DNA of 64,000 nt from Hyperoodon ampullatus. Lineage: Eukaryota > Chordata > Mammalia > Artiodactyla > Ziphiidae. Below, in pieces: positions 35,405 to 47,515 of the stretch. The stretch lies in NCBI GenBank assembly GCA_949752795.1, contig OX457070.1, forward strand, positions 40,880,185 through 40,944,184, written 5' to 3'. The position numbers and the translations under genes are program-made. The notes beneath the pieces were generated by a model. The model was given only the letters and a program-made list of their open reading frames with translations. It was not told where the DNA came from and searched no databases. The first letter of the stretch is position 1. Each line of letters begins with the position of its first letter.

Positions 35405-35435
35405 CTCCCTTTCTCTCTTGCTCTCTCTCTCTTTT
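35405..35435. repeat. Pyrimidine/(CT)n tract
   Basis: CGCTCCCTTTCTCTCTTGCTCTCTCTCTC-type low-complexity run just downstream of the CTCF site. Confidence 0.8.
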
Positions 35436-35499
35436 TTAAAAAAGGTTTTTATCCCATCAAGAAGAAGAAAAAAAAAAACAAAACAACCTGGCTCTTGGA

Positions 35500-35790
35500 A
35501 AACAACCAACTCTGTTGGAACTCAGAGATAATAATCAGTTTCTCTGGGCCTGTGAAATTGGCTCATTAAGCGTGCTTTTTAACAGAAAATATTGGAAGCG
35601 ATTAAGTCTGCTTTACTGAGTGGGCATGAAATGGCCAACCTTCGGCCACCCACAGCTCGTAGGTGCCTGGCGCCGTTTTATGCATGCAGCGTAATGTCTT
35701 TACTTGAAGTGCTGTTTATTCATCACCTGCTTATTTATCTCTTTGCATTTGGCAGGCACATCGATCAATGTTAAACTGTCACACAAGGTT
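35500..35790. promoter_or_regulatory. Conserved-looking non-coding stretch
   Basis: Unique sequence keeping isolated CpGs (AAGCGTGC, AAGCGATTAAG, TTCGGCC, GCTCGTAGG, GGCGCCGTTTTATGCATGC, ATCGATCAATG) with homeodomain- and POU-like words (ATTAAG, TTATGCATGC). Frames at 35592-35774 have no family match. Conservation is inferred, not measured. Confidence 0.35.
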
Positions 35791-35859
35791 ATTTTTCTTT
35801 TACATAACAGTATAGGCCTAAGGTAGTGGCATATTAAAAGTAATAACTTTCTAACTTGT

Positions 35860-36600
35860 AGCTCAAGATGACAGCCCCATTTTTACCGAATATATTACAG
35901 CAAGGAATTTCTCATTCAGTTCTCCCTGGCCCTCCCTCCCTCCGTTCCACTAGTACTCAGCTCTTCCAAGGTCAAAGGCTTCATTCTGCCTTGCTTCCCT
36001 CCCACTTTGCATACCACTCGGTGTCCCCTTCACCCCCAGTTATCTCCCTCTTTTAGGCTGATAAGCCCACAGAGAACATTCTGTCCGCCAGGAGTACACA
36101 TCTTGCTTGTCCCTCTTTGTGATGACATTTCCCCCTTTGCAGAAAGAAATGGTAGCCAGGCAAGCTCTGGAGAAGAAGCAAACAAGCTTCTTCATATGGA
36201 GGCAAAGGTTGTGATGGTCTTCTATTTCCATGTCCACAGCCATCTTGGTAAATGTGGTAGAATGTTGCTGCTTTTTATTTTCCTTTAGAGTCATAACAGG
36301 CAACAACAGAAACCACAGGCCCATGGAAAAATAGAATTAAAAAAACATCTGAAAGCAACTAGCATTGCTTTGAAGCAACTGGGGTTCGTTTGGGGCTTTT
36401 AAGTTGAGTTGTTTTCCCCTCCTTTCTTTGGTTTTAGCTTGGTTTGTGTTGCTTTCAAACTCCACCCAGTTTATGATGCCTAGTTTCTTGGCAATAGGCC
36501 AAGCTGGCTTTCTTTGTACAAACAGGTTTTCTTTTTCTTTCTTTCATTTCTTTTTTTACCCCCTCTAGTCCAAGCTAAAAATGCCTACAGATAGAATATC
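35860..36600. other. Unique non-coding DNA, possibly conserved in part
   Basis: No repeat recognised. Text such as CTTTGAAGCAACTGGGGTTC and CTTGGCAATAGGCCAAGCTG (a NFI-like TTGGCNNNNNGCCAA half-palindrome region at 36487-36505) suggests regulatory content. Short frames on both strands lack coding support. Confidence 0.3.
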
Positions 36601-37569
36601 AGATCTTTTTAGTATCAAATTTCAAAGTGGCCCTTAGAATTCCTTCCTGCCCTTGATCTCTCCGTTTGGATTTCAGCTCAGACTTGGATTCTGTTGCTAA
36701 ATATGCCTTGGACACTGGCTTTCTGATACAGTGCTTTGAGAATCTTGCGTACACAGGAATTAAATATCGTACTATAGTGGGCATTGTTGCACAACTCCTC
36801 TTGTGATACAACATACCACACCCATTCTGATATATTGTGCCTCAAAATAGTTCATCTAGGAAGTATGAGGAGGGAAGTGTAAGTGGGTAAGAAACTCTGG
36901 TCCCACAGACTACTGAAGCACGCACTTGAGAGGCTCACAAGCTTAGCACTGAATGTGGCCCACCTTGCGAATTTCCTTAGGCATTCCTGTGCGTAGAAGA
37001 TGGTGGGATTCTGATCTATGGTGATCTGTTTTATCATGGGTAGCACAGCCCCAGAAAAAAAGCGTGCCCATTAAAAAAAATGCAGCCCAGCCTGTGTCTG
37101 TGCTCTTACGATCAATATTTGCATTAAAGTGGTTTAAATGTATGTGGCTCTGAGGCTGTCCATTCTTTCAACCTGACCTGCTGCATTGATTAGGGCTAGT
37201 GTTAGAGGGGGAAAGAGCAAATCAGACGAGGAAAAGAATTAAAAGGGAAAATAGAAGAAAATGAAAGCTGTTTCTGTGGGTGCTGTAGGAGATACTTTAA
37301 GCCATTCATGGATGCCATATTTGCTCAGCAGCCCACTCTGCTGGAGAATACACACCCCCCCCTTCATCTTTCTTATAGGGCTTTTTTGTCTTTCAAAAAC
37401 CAACAACAGGAATTCTGGTTGCCTCTAAGATGGGGCAACTCAGTGGCTTGTGATTAACAGCCAGGTGTGGCCAAGGCTAATACCTGTATTTAGCTACTTG
37501 TCTTGCATCCTTTCTTTTTGCCTCCACAGTCCTATTTGTGAGCTCAATTTGCTTGGCTAAAATCTCATT
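36601..37569. other. Unique non-coding DNA
   Basis: No named repeat. A C-run is present at 37353-37362. No supported coding frame. Confidence 0.5.
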
Positions 37570-37805
37570 AATACCTATTACAACCACTACTTTGTATCAG
37601 ATATTGCTAAGTTCTTTGCAGACATTATCTAAGTTGATTCTCTAAAGCAGCCTGTGCAGAGGTCTTTCTAATCCCATTTTTCACCTTTGGCATCTAAGGA
37701 GGAATTGTAACTAGTCTGAAGTTAAACCACCAGTAAAAGGCAGTAACTCTTCAAATCCAGATCTTTGGTTCTAAAGCGCAGACTCTTAACTGTCACGCTA
37801 GGTAT
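37570..37805 (+). mobile_element. MIR element, nearly full length
   Basis: CTAAGTTCTTTGCAGACATT, ATCTAAGTTGATTCTCTAAA, CCCATTTTTCACCTTTGGCA, CCAGTAAAAGGCAGTAACTC, CAAATCCAGATCTTTGGTTC follow the MIR sequence order through the tRNA-unrelated core and tail. Confidence 0.8.
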
Positions 37806-39533
37806 AATGTTGTGTTGGGGAATTGTCTCTGTTGGGGGTACTTGATCAGATTAAACATCACACGTAACACTGGTCTGTGTATGAAGAGATATAATGCCCA
37901 CTTATAATACTGGAGCCCATTGATGCATCACCACAGACACTTTCAGTTACTTGGAGCACAAAATGTTTTCAGTGGAGACATGGATGGAATGTGGCCTCTT
38001 AGAGAAGACAAGACAGTCACAGGAGCAGAGCTATACCACATGTTAGTACTTTATTCCCCTTCTGCCGTGGCAAAGAAATGACTTTACAAAGCTCTTTGGT
38101 GAGTTAACTGGACTCTGGAGTATAAGGACGCTATAGGCACTAGAATAATACTTGTTCATAGGATACTGAAGAATTACGTGTGAAGTAACTACTATGGAGA
38201 CCTGTGCTGGGTAAGACGACATACTTCTTAATACCTAAGAACTGATTATATAGTAAAGAATAAAAAGCAGACAGTGAAATAGTTAAATTCCTTCACCAGA
38301 CAGGGTATAATCTTATGTGATCTGTATGTGATAATGAGTCACATGGGAAGGAAATTTAGGAGGAATGTAGAAAATGGCAAGAGTATTGGGAGGGGGAGTG
38401 TTTGGAGAAGCTCTTGTAGAGTTGGACCTGAAGATGGATGGAAACACCATAAATTGGGGGATAGAAGACATTCAGACTGGAGAAATTTATGTGTATAGTT
38501 CGGAATTTGGAAGGAATGTCCCTGCTAAAGCTAATGGTAGCATGCAGTGGGTGGTTGGATTGGGTTGGGTTAGACCACAAAGACCTTGGAGGTCAAGCTT
38601 GGACAGTTGAAACTCTCTTGCATTAAGTGTCCTCTTTTATTGTCTTGGGGAATCAAACAAATTTGTCTGGTGAAATTACAGCTTGGAAATTTGACCTACT
38701 TAGGGCCTTGCTTGGAGCATTGGAGTTTCAAACAAGCCCTTCACTCTAAAGGAAGAATCTCTTGATACTTCCATTTTCTCAAGGATGAAAAGAAATTAAA
38801 AGTAACACATGTGAAGATTTGACTTATGAGGCTAACTTGAAGTTGGAGAATTACCTCAAGAGAGAAATAAAAAGGTGAAAGCAATTTTCCAAATCTGAAA
38901 TATTAAGAGCAACATGTTGACAAATTTGCTTTTTGCCAAGGCTGGTGCGTGAAAATCCAGCTTATCAGAGAGAGAAATTTGTGTGCAATAATCATTCATA
39001 TCAGAAAAGGGTTTTCTATAAGATTCCTTTAAATAGAAGTCCCTTTGTTCATTTTAAATGGGCTTTGATTTACTAACCTAAACACAGGACACCCCCCGCC
39101 GCCGAAAAAAGAAAGAAACCTCCCCAAACAAACAATCCCACAAACAAAGAACCTGCTTTATAAATAGCTTTTAAGGAAATCATCTCCTATCTACTAGTTC
39201 ATAAAACAAGGTACATACTTACAGGTGGCTGCCACATCTTAGACTGAGTTGGGTAATAATGCCAATGCATTATAAAACAGCAGGTAAATTTCTGATTTTA
39301 GGAATGTTCTACATGCTTGGAAAAATATGTTCCACGGGAATCTAGTTGTATGTGTAAAAAAATCGGGTTTGAAATAACAGAATAACTTATCACTGAGTGC
39401 TTTAGGATGAAGCTCTATGTAGGTCGATTTAGGGAACTACCTTTGGCTTACATTGTCTCACTTTGAATGAGTTCCTTTGCTTCTCTCTCTCTTTCTGGTT
39501 CTTCACTAAAGAATGAAGTCTTGTACCCTAGAT
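37806..39533. other. Non-repeat DNA, nothing named
   Basis: A 78-codon plus-strand frame at 38374-38610 is glycine-rich but shows no domain. The text around 38340-38560 has the look of a very old dispersed repeat, not identified. A C-rich/A-rich junction lies near 39090-39140. Confidence 0.45.
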
Positions 39534-39720
39534 CAGTGGTTCTCAAAGGGCAGTTCTCAGAAAAGCCACATCCGCATGACGTGAAAACTTGGTAGAGATG
39601 CAAATTCTTGGGCCTCATCCCTGAACAACTGAATCAGAAACTTGGGGTGAGCCCAGCAGTCTGTGTTTTGTAAGAAGTCCTCCGGGTAATTCTGAGACAT
39701 GCTGAATTTGAGAACCACCG
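39534..39720. mobile_element. MER5A hAT-Charlie element
   Basis: Complete about 187-bp copy with terminal inverted repeats CAGTGGTTCTCAAA and TTTGAGAACCACCG. Internal words GAGATGCAAATTCTTGGGCC, TGAATCAGAAACTTGGGGTG and GGTAATTCTGAGACATGCTG fit MER5A. Confidence 0.92.
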
Positions 39721-42118
39721 GCTTTCTTATTTCCTAGAATACATCTTCTTATGCTAGCAGTTAAATACTTTTGATTTACAACAAAGATGTTTTATTTCTA
39801 CACAAATAATTTCAAAGTATTTCACTTGTATAGTTCTCTCTGCTTTGCAAAGTTCTGTCTTTTCCTTCTGATGGCACCTGCAGCATCTCCTGCTCTCCCA
39901 AAGTTTTACTCTCTGGCTTTATTTAATCCCAGTTATGGGGGGCTCTTCAGGTTACCTGAGCAGAGCATGAGTGTAAAGATTTTCTTCTTTTTTTGATGGC
40001 AGTTTGCCACTCAGGGAATTTTTGAAAAAAACTAATTTCTATTCAATATTTGAATTAGTGTTCCAGGTAAGTCAGATTGCTTGAAGTTTGAGCATCAGAT
40101 AAGTTAAATGATACTTATAGATCACTTGAAATAAAAATTCTTTTTAGTTAAAGACTGATAAGTCTCAAAATAATCTTTCTTAGTCATCATTTACTTTCAG
40201 CTGGCTTAAAATGCTATTTGTATTAAGATAACAGGGTGCTAATTTAACATAGGTTTATAGTCATTTGAAGCCATTTTCACTCATTAAGAAAAATATCTCT
40301 CTAGATTAGATTATCACAAGGGTTTGAAAGAGTGATAGGGATTCCTCAGTGTAGGCCTGAGGATTTTCCAGATGAGTGCACACTCTTGTTTCAATGCTCT
40401 CTTGAAAAGCATAGACATTTTTTTTTTTTTTACTATAGAGCAGGGAACGGACAGTGTACCCAGCTTTGCCTTGGAAGGAAAAAATAGCATACACATTTTC
40501 TGTGCTGGGTTCATATATTGGATCTGTAACATATTATGATTTATATAATTCCAGTACATATTATAAGTTCAATATCCTAATTTATAATTTTCAGAATGTT
40601 TTAGATATTTTATCCATCATCAAAATTATTTTTTTGCTCTTAATTTTAGTTTTTTAAAAATATTAAGTGTAATAAAATTTTTGTATTCTGACTGCATTCT
40701 ATACTGAAACGTGCATGAGAAAAAAAAAATGTATCCCCATTTAATTTCCCAAAAGGCATGAATCGCAGAGAACCTTAGAAAGTTATTTAATTTCGTTTGA
40801 AGGGAGAGACTTTCCGTGTAGTGTATAGAACATGTCCTTCACAGCTGTTTCCTATACTCTCTAAACCCAGATGCCCTCCCACCCCAGGAGCCACTTAAAA
40901 GCAGCTGGGGACATATGCACGTGTTTTGTTCCATCCTGGTTTTTGTCCCTCCCTGTTCCAGGTCTCCTAGTTTCCTTAGTTTCTCTGTGTTTGGCTCTCA
41001 GGGCTATCTAAGCACTCAGAGGAAAATTACTCTCTAGCAACTTGGAACTCACTCCTCTTAAGTTTTGGCCTTGGGACTTTGTGCTCTTAGCCACTTGGAC
41101 AATAATCTTGATAAACCTCTATTCAAAGTGATTCCAACCAGCTCAGCCTTTAGAACTAATGAGGAAAATGAGGAAGCCAAGAAAACGGTAATGGATCAGC
41201 ACTAACTGGGCACAATGGACTTTTCCATACATTGAGGATCTCCTATCCTATCAAAATATTTGTAAATCTTTCAGAAGAAAGGATTGTAGGATTATAAAGC
41301 TCAAATTTGTATAATTTATTTTTTGTGATAGAAGACATATCTGTGATTAATTGTAGAACTTTATATAATAAATCTTGCTATAGATTTATTTAAGCTGAAT
41401 CTTGACTTATCAGAGAGCTTGGGAGGTAGAAGTTTAGAGTTAAGATCTGCTAATGGGGATTATATTGCTGTTTTTCTTTGCAGCGCTGTAAGTTTTCTAT
41501 AGTGTAAAGCTATTTCTGAAATTCAGTGTCGTGTCATTAATATATGGTGCTTTTAGCAACCTCCCTGATGGTGGCAGGCAGAACAGTCCATTCCCTTAAG
41601 GAAATGAAAGCTTCTCTGAGTAGGTTTCTGACTTCGATGGAAACGTGTACCAAAAGTTTCAGGAGTCTGCAGGGCCAAAATAATAGGTAAAATTAATCTG
41701 ACTTGGGTGGTTATGAAAAACAAATAAAACAAATATTTTAATAAGATATGCAAATTAGGTTCAGAATTGAACTCTTCTGAAAACTTTGATTTTTATCAGC
41801 TTAATTTCTGGAGTACGAATTTCATGCTTACCCAGGTATTAACTACTGAATAATCTGGGTTATGAGCCAACAATTTCCTCCATTTTACAGTGGAATGGTA
41901 ATTAACTCATTTCTTTAATTCTGAAAGCTATTATGAACAAAAAATCTTGAGAGATCAGGTAAGCCATTGCCCTAGTTTCTAAAAGAAAAAAAGAATAGTT
42001 AAGAGCCCATACTTTGACAGAACTGGGTTTAAATGTAATCTTTTCTAACTGTGTAATTGGGATTGGATTTAATTTAATTTTAATATATCTCCTATTTTTT
42101 ATTTCTTATACTCATAAA
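39721..42118. other. Unique non-coding DNA
   Basis: About 2.4 kb with no named repeat apart from a T-run at 40419-40430. A possible MIR-like patch lies near 42000-42060 (ACTGGGTTTAAATGTAATC). No supported gene. Confidence 0.5.
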
Positions 42119-42322
42119 ACAGGGGCTGGCCAAGTACAGCTCATGGACCAAATCCAGGTTGCCTCCTGTGTTTGCAAATAAAGTTTTATTGGAACTCAGT
42201 TACATTTATTTATGCACATACTGTCTCTGACTGCTTTCACACTACAAAGACGGAATTGAGTAGCTGTTACAGAGATCACATGGCCCACAAAGCCTAAGAT
42301 AGTACTAGCTAGCCAACCCCTC
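42119..42322. mobile_element. MER58-like hAT-Charlie element
   Basis: About 204 bp with imperfect terminal inverted repeats CAGGGGCTGGCC and GCCAACCCCT. Internal AAATAAAGTTTTATTGGAAC, GACTGCTTTCACACTACAAA, GTAGCTGTTACAGAGATCAC, CCCACAAAGCCTAAGATA. It lies 10 bases from the left TSD of the long L1. Confidence 0.65.
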
Positions 42323-42332
42323 TCAAAGACTA

Positions 42333-42347
42333 TAGTTTTTTGATCTT
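42333..42347. repeat. L1 target-site duplication, left copy
   Basis: TAGTTTTTTGATCTT matches TAGTTTATTGATCTT at 48415-48429 at 14 of 15 bases. The poly(T) follows directly on the right and overlaps the last two bases. Confidence 0.8.
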
Positions 42348-42359
42348 TTTTTTTTTTTT

Positions 42360-42545
42360 GACATATAACCTTTTATTGTTGAATTATACTTTGATTTGCT
42401 CTTTGACTTTAGAAAGCCTGTTGTGGTCTTAATATCCTCAGTCATGGACAACTTCATCACCTCTGCCAATCATGCATTTCACATTTTTTTGCATGGGCTA
42501 AGTCTAAAATAAGTAAATACCTTGAATAATCTCCTTATTTTCTTT
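42360..42545 (-). other. 3'-transduced sequence of the L1
   Basis: Between the L1's own A/T-rich end (42541-42590) and the terminal poly(A) lies about 185 bp that is not L1. On the minus strand it ends CAACAATAAAAGGTTATATG then TC and the A-tail, so an AATAAA sits about 12 bases before the poly(A). This is the expected structure when transcription bypasses the weak L1 signal and uses a downstream genomic one. Shared TSDs outside the segment support a single insertion. Confidence 0.7.
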
Positions 42546-42800
42546 TTAATTTATTTTTAAAAAAAATTTTGTATTTTATTTATTTTTTTATACAGCAGGT
42601 CCTTATTAGTCATCAGTTTTATACACATCAGTGTATACATGTCCATACCAATCGCCCAATTCATCACACGCCCCACCCCCACCCCCACCGCTTTCCCCCC
42701 TTGGTGTCCATATGTTTGTTCTCTACATCTGTGTCTCAATTTCTGCCCTGCAAACCGGTTCATCTGTACCATTTTTCTAGGTTCCACATACATGTGTTAA
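42546..42800 (-). other. L1 3' UTR with G-rich tract
   Basis: Cetartiodactyl-type L1 3' UTR, ending with TGCTGTATAAAAAAATAAAT. On the minus strand 42700-42671 reads as a G6 run, a short spacer, then GGTGGGGGTGGGGGTGGGGC, a G-quadruplex-prone tract as in other mammalian L1 3' UTRs. Confidence 0.8.
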
Positions 42801-45800
42801 TATACGAAATTTGTTTTTCTGACTTCACTCTGTATGACAGTCTCTAGATCCATCCACGTCTCTACAAATGACTCAATTTCATTCCTTTTTATGGCTGAGT
42901 AATATTCCATTATATATATGTACCACACCTTCTTTATCCATTCGTCTGTCGATGGGCATTTAGGTTGCTTCCATGACCTGGCTATTGTAAATAGTGCTGT
43001 AATGAACATTGGGGCGCATGTGTCTTTTTGAATTATGGTTTTCTCTGGGTATATGCCCAGTAGTGGGATTGCTAGATCATATGGTAATTCTATTTTTAGT
43101 TTCTTAAGGAACCTCCATACTGTTCTCCATAGTGGCTGTATCAATTTACATTCCACCAACAGTGCAAGAGGGTTCCCTTTTCTCCACACCCTCTCCAGCA
43201 TTTGTTGTTTGTAGATTTTCTGATGATGCCCGTTCTAACTGGTGTGAGGTGATAACTCATTGTAGTTTTGATTTGCATTTCTCTAATAATTAGTGATGTT
43301 GAGCAGCTTTTCATGTGCCTCTTGGCCATCTATATGTCTTCTTTGGAGAAATGTCTATTTAGGTCTTCTGCCCGTTTTTGGATTGGGTTGCTTGCTTTTT
43401 TAATATTGAGCTCATTGAGCTGTTTATATATTTTGGAGATTAATCCTTTGTCCGTTGACTTGTTTGCAAATATTTTCTCCCATTCTGAGGGTTGTCTTTT
43501 CGTCTTGTTTATGGTTTCCTTTGCTGTGCCAAAGCTTTGAAGTTTCATTAGTTCCCATTTATTTATTTTTGTTTTTATTTCCATTACTCTAGGAGGTGGA
43601 TCAAAAAAGATCTTGCTGTGATTTATGTCAAAGAGTGTTCTTCCTATGTTTTCTTCTAAGAGTTTTATAGTGTCCGGTCTTACATTTAGGTCTCTAATCC
43701 ATTTTGAGTTTATTTTTGTGTATGGTGTTAAGGAGTGTTCTAATTTCATTCTTTTACATGTAGCTGTCCAGTTTTCCCAGCACCACTTATTGAAGAGACT
43801 CTCTTTTCTCCATTGTATATCCTTGCCTCCTTTGTCGTAGATTAGTTGACCATAGGTGCGTGGGTTTATCTCTGGCCTTTCTATCTCGTTCCATTGATCT
43901 GTGTTTCTGTTTTTGTGCCAGTACCATATTGTCTTGATTATGGTAGTTTTGTAGTATAGTCTGAAGTCAGGGAGTCTGATTCCTCCAGCTCCGTTTTTTT
44001 CCCTCAAGACTGCTTTGGCTATTCGGGGTCTTTTGTGTCTCCAAACAAATTTTAAGATTTTTTGTTCTAGTTCTGTAAAAAACGCCATTGGTAATTTGAT
44101 AGGGATTGCATTGAATCTTGGATTGTTCTTCCAATCCAAGAACATGGTATATCTCTCCATCTGTTGGTATCATCTTTAATTTCTTTCAGCAGTGTCTTAT
44201 AGTTTTCTGCATGCAGGTCTTTTGTCTCCCTAGGTAGGTTTATTCCTAGGTATTTTATTCTTCTTGTTGCAGTGGTAAATGGGAGTGTTTCCTTAATTTC
44301 TCTTTCAGATTTTTCATCATTAGTGTATGGGAATGTAAGAGATTTCTGTGCAGTAATTTTGTATCCTGCAACTTTACCAAATTCACTGATTAGCTCTAGT
44401 AGTTTTCTGGTGGCATCTTTAGGATTCTCTGTATAGTATCATGTCATCTGCAAACAGTGACAGTTTTACTTCTTCCTTTACAATTTGTATTCCTTTTATT
44501 TCTTTTTCTTCTCTGATTGCCGTGGCTAGGACTTCCAAAACTATGTTGAATAATAGTGGTGAGAGTGGCCATCCTTGTCTTGTTCCTGATCTTAGAGGAA
44601 ATGTTTCAGTTTTTCACCATTGAGAATGATGTTTGCTGTGGGTTTGTCATATATGGCCTTTATTATGTTGAGGTAGGTTCCCTCTGTGCCCACTTTCTGG
44701 AGGGTTTTTATCATAAATGGGTGTTGAATTTTGTCAAAAGCTTTTTCTGCATCAATTGAGATGATCATATGGTTTTTCTTCTTCAGTTTGTTAATATGGT
44801 GTATCACATTAACTGATTTGCATATATTGAAGAATCCTTGCATCCCTGGGATAAGTCCCACTTGATCATGGTGTATGATCCTTTTAATGTGCTGTTGGAT
44901 TCTGTTTGCTAGTATTTTGTTGAGGATTTTTGCATCTATATTAATTGGTGATATTGGTCTGTGATTTTCCTTTTTTGTAGTATCTTTGTCTGGTTTTGGT
45001 ATCAGGGTGATGGTGGCCTCATAGAATGAGTTTAGCAGTGTTCCTCCCTCTGCAATTTTTTGGAAGAGTTTGAGAAGGATGGGTGTTTTCTCTTCTCTAA
45101 ATGTTTGATAGAATTGACCTGTGAAGCCATCTGGTGCTGGATTTTTGTTTGTTGGAAGATTTTTAATCACAGTTTCAATTTCATTACTTGTGATTGGTCT
45201 GTTCATATTTTCTCTTTCTTCCTGGTTCAGTCTTGGAAGGTTATACCTTTCTAAGAATTTGTCCATTTCTTCCAGGTTGTCCATTTTATTGGTATAGAGT
45301 TGCTTGTAGTAGTCTCTTAGGATGCTTTGTATTTCTGCAGTGTCTGTTTTAAGTTCTCCTTTTTCTTTTCTAATTTTATTGATTTGAGTACTCTCCCTCT
45401 TTTTCTTGATGAGTCTGGCTAATGGTTTATCAATTTTGTTTATCTTCTCAAAGGACCAGCTTTTAGTTTTATTGATCTTTGCTATTGTTTTCTTTGTTTC
45501 TATTTCATTTATTTCTGCTCTGATCTTGATGATTTCCTTCTGCTATCTTTGGGTTTTGTTTGTTCTTCTTTCTGTAGTTCCTTTAGGTGTAAGGTTGGAT
45601 TGTTTATTTGAGATTTTTCTTGTTTCTTGAGGTAGGCTTGTATAGCTATAAGCTTCCCTCTTAGAACTGCTTTTGCTGTATTCCATAGGTTTTGGATCAT
45701 CATGTTTTCATTGTCATTTGTCTCTAGGTATTTTTTAATTTCCTCTTTGATTTCTTCAGTGATCTCTTGGTTGTTTAGTACTGTATTGTTTAGCCTCCAT

Positions 45801-46547
45801 GTGTTTGTGATTTTTACGTTTTTTTTCCCCTGCAGTTCATTTCTAATCTCATAGCATTGTGGTTAGAAAAGATGCTCGATATGATTTCAATTTTCTTAAA
45901 TTTACTGTGGCTTGATTTGTGACCCAAGATGTGATCTATCCTGGAGAATGTTCTGTGCGCACTTGAGAGGAAAGTGTAATCTGCTGTTTTTGGATGGAAT
46001 GTCCTATAAAAATCAATTAAATCTACCTGGTTTGTTGTTTCATTTAAAGCTTGTGTTTCCTTGTTTATTTCATTTTGGATGATCTGTCCATTGGTGTAAG
46101 TGAGGTGTTAAAGTCCCCCACTATTATTGTGTTACTGTTGATTTCCTCTTTTAGAACTGTCAGCAGTTGCCTTATGTGTTGAGGTGCTCCTATGTTGGAT
46201 GCATATATATTTATAATTGTTATATCTTCTTCGTGGATTGATTCCTTGATCATTATGTAGTGTCTTACCTTGTCTCTTGTAACATTCTTTATTTTAAAGT
46301 CTATTTTATCTGATACGAGTATTGCTACTCCAGCCTACTTTTGATTTCCATTTGCGTGGAATATCTTTTTCTATCCCCTCACTTTCAGTCTGTATGTGTC
46401 CCTAGGTCTGAAGTGGGTCTTTTGTAGACAGCATATAGATGGGTCTTGTTTTTGGATCCATTCATCAAGCCTGTGTCTTTTGGTTGGAGCATTTAATCCA
46501 TTCACGTTTAAGGTAGTTATTGATACGTATGTTTGTTCCTATACCAT
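42780..46547 (-). pseudogene. LINE-1 ORF2 (endonuclease/reverse transcriptase), disrupted
   Basis: About 3.77 kb, close to the usual ORF2 length. The endonuclease region is seen at 46253-46065 with INIYASN and the metal-site motif GDFNT (46118-46104). RT is seen at 45284-44592 ([27 protein letters not shown]) and the catalytic FADD at 44454-44443. The C-terminal part runs 44160-43330 and 43329-42797, with the cysteine-rich [16 protein letters not shown] block. Codon 3 after the expected ATG is TAG (46541-46539), and the open pieces fall in different frames (at least four shifts). A small deletion removes part of the C-terminus (EVRKTNF). Inactive. Confidence 0.93.
44443..44454 (-). other. Reverse transcriptase catalytic FADD motif
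   Basis: TTTGCAGATGAC on the minus strand encodes FADD, the two-aspartate active site of L1 RT. It lies in a piece between frames, so it is not reached by any long open frame today. Confidence 0.9.
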
Positions 46548-46605
46548 TTTCTTAATTGTTTTGGGTTTGTTTTTGTAGGTCCTTTTCTTCTCTTGTGTTT
46601 CCCAC

Positions 46606-47515
46606 TTAGAGAAGTTCCTTTAGCATTTGTGGTAGAGCTGGTTTGGTGGTGCTGAATTCTCTTAGCTTTTGCTTGTCTGTAAAGCTTTTCATTTCTCCAT
46701 CGAATCTGAATGAGATCCTTGCCAGATAGAGTAATCTTGGTTGTAGGTTCTTCCCTTTCATCGCTTTAAGTATATCATGCCACTTCCTTCTGGCTTTGTA
46801 GAGTTTCTGCTGAGAAATCAGCTGTTAAGCTTATGGGAATTCCCTTGTATGTTATTTGTCATTTTTCCCTTGCTGTTTTCAATACTTTTTCTTTGTCTTT
46901 AATTATTTTTGCCAGTTTGATTACCATGTGTCTTGGCATGTTTCTCCTTGGGTTTATCCTGTATGGGACTCTCTGTGCTTCTTGGACTTGGGTCACTATT
47001 TCCTTTCCCACGTTAGGGAAGTTTTCGACTATAATCTCTTCAAATATTTTCTCGGGTCCTTTCTCTCTCTCTTCTCGTTCTGGGACCCCTACAATGTGAA
47101 TGTTGTTGCGTTTAATGTTGTCCCAGAGGTCTCTGAGGCTGTCTTCATTTCTTTTCATTCTTTTTTCTTTATTCTGTTCTGCAGCATTGAATTCCGCCAT
47201 TCTGTGTTCCAGGTCACTTATCTGTTCTTCTGCCTCAGTTATTCTGCTATTGATTCCTTCTAGTGTAGTTTTCATTTCAGTTATTGTATTGTTCATCTCT
47301 GTTTGTTTGTTCTTTAATTCTTCTAGGTCTTTTTTAAACATTTCTTGCATCTTCTCAATCTTTGCCTGCATTCTTTTTCCGAGGTCCTGGATCATCTTCC
47401 CTATCATTATTCTGAATTCTTTTTCTGGAAGGTTGCCTAACTCCACTTCATTTAGTTGTTTTTCTGGGGTTTTATCTTGTTCCTTCATCTGGTAGATAGC
47501 CCTCTGCCTTTTCAT
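46606..47515 (-). pseudogene. LINE-1 ORF1 (RNA-binding chaperone), disrupted
   Basis: Starts MKRQRAIYQMKEQDK at 47515. 218 codons are open: a coiled-coil with heptads and EELKNKQTEMNNTITEMK (about residues 40-120), then the RRM-type domain (IVGVPEREE near 150, RNMPRHMVIKLAK near 195). A TGA follows LKTAREK, probably a CpG-decayed arginine codon. A one-base insertion (CAAAGCC) about 60 bases later shifts the rest. The original stop is TAA at 46608-46606. Full length would be about 300 residues, near the family norm. Confidence 0.93.

Larger units (their letters stand above)
34940..35440. promoter_or_regulatory. CpG-bearing segment with a CTCF site
   Basis: Non-repeat sequence with many CpGs (CTACGTCGTCC, AACCGGGTA, CTTCGCCTTGTACGGGC, GGGGCGCTGACTGCGG, AGCCGGCTTCC, GTCGCTCC), in contrast to its surroundings. 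No TATA box or clear first exon was found. It fits an insulator or distal regulatory element better than a gene promoter, but an unannotated transcript start cannot be excluded. Confidence 0.45.
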
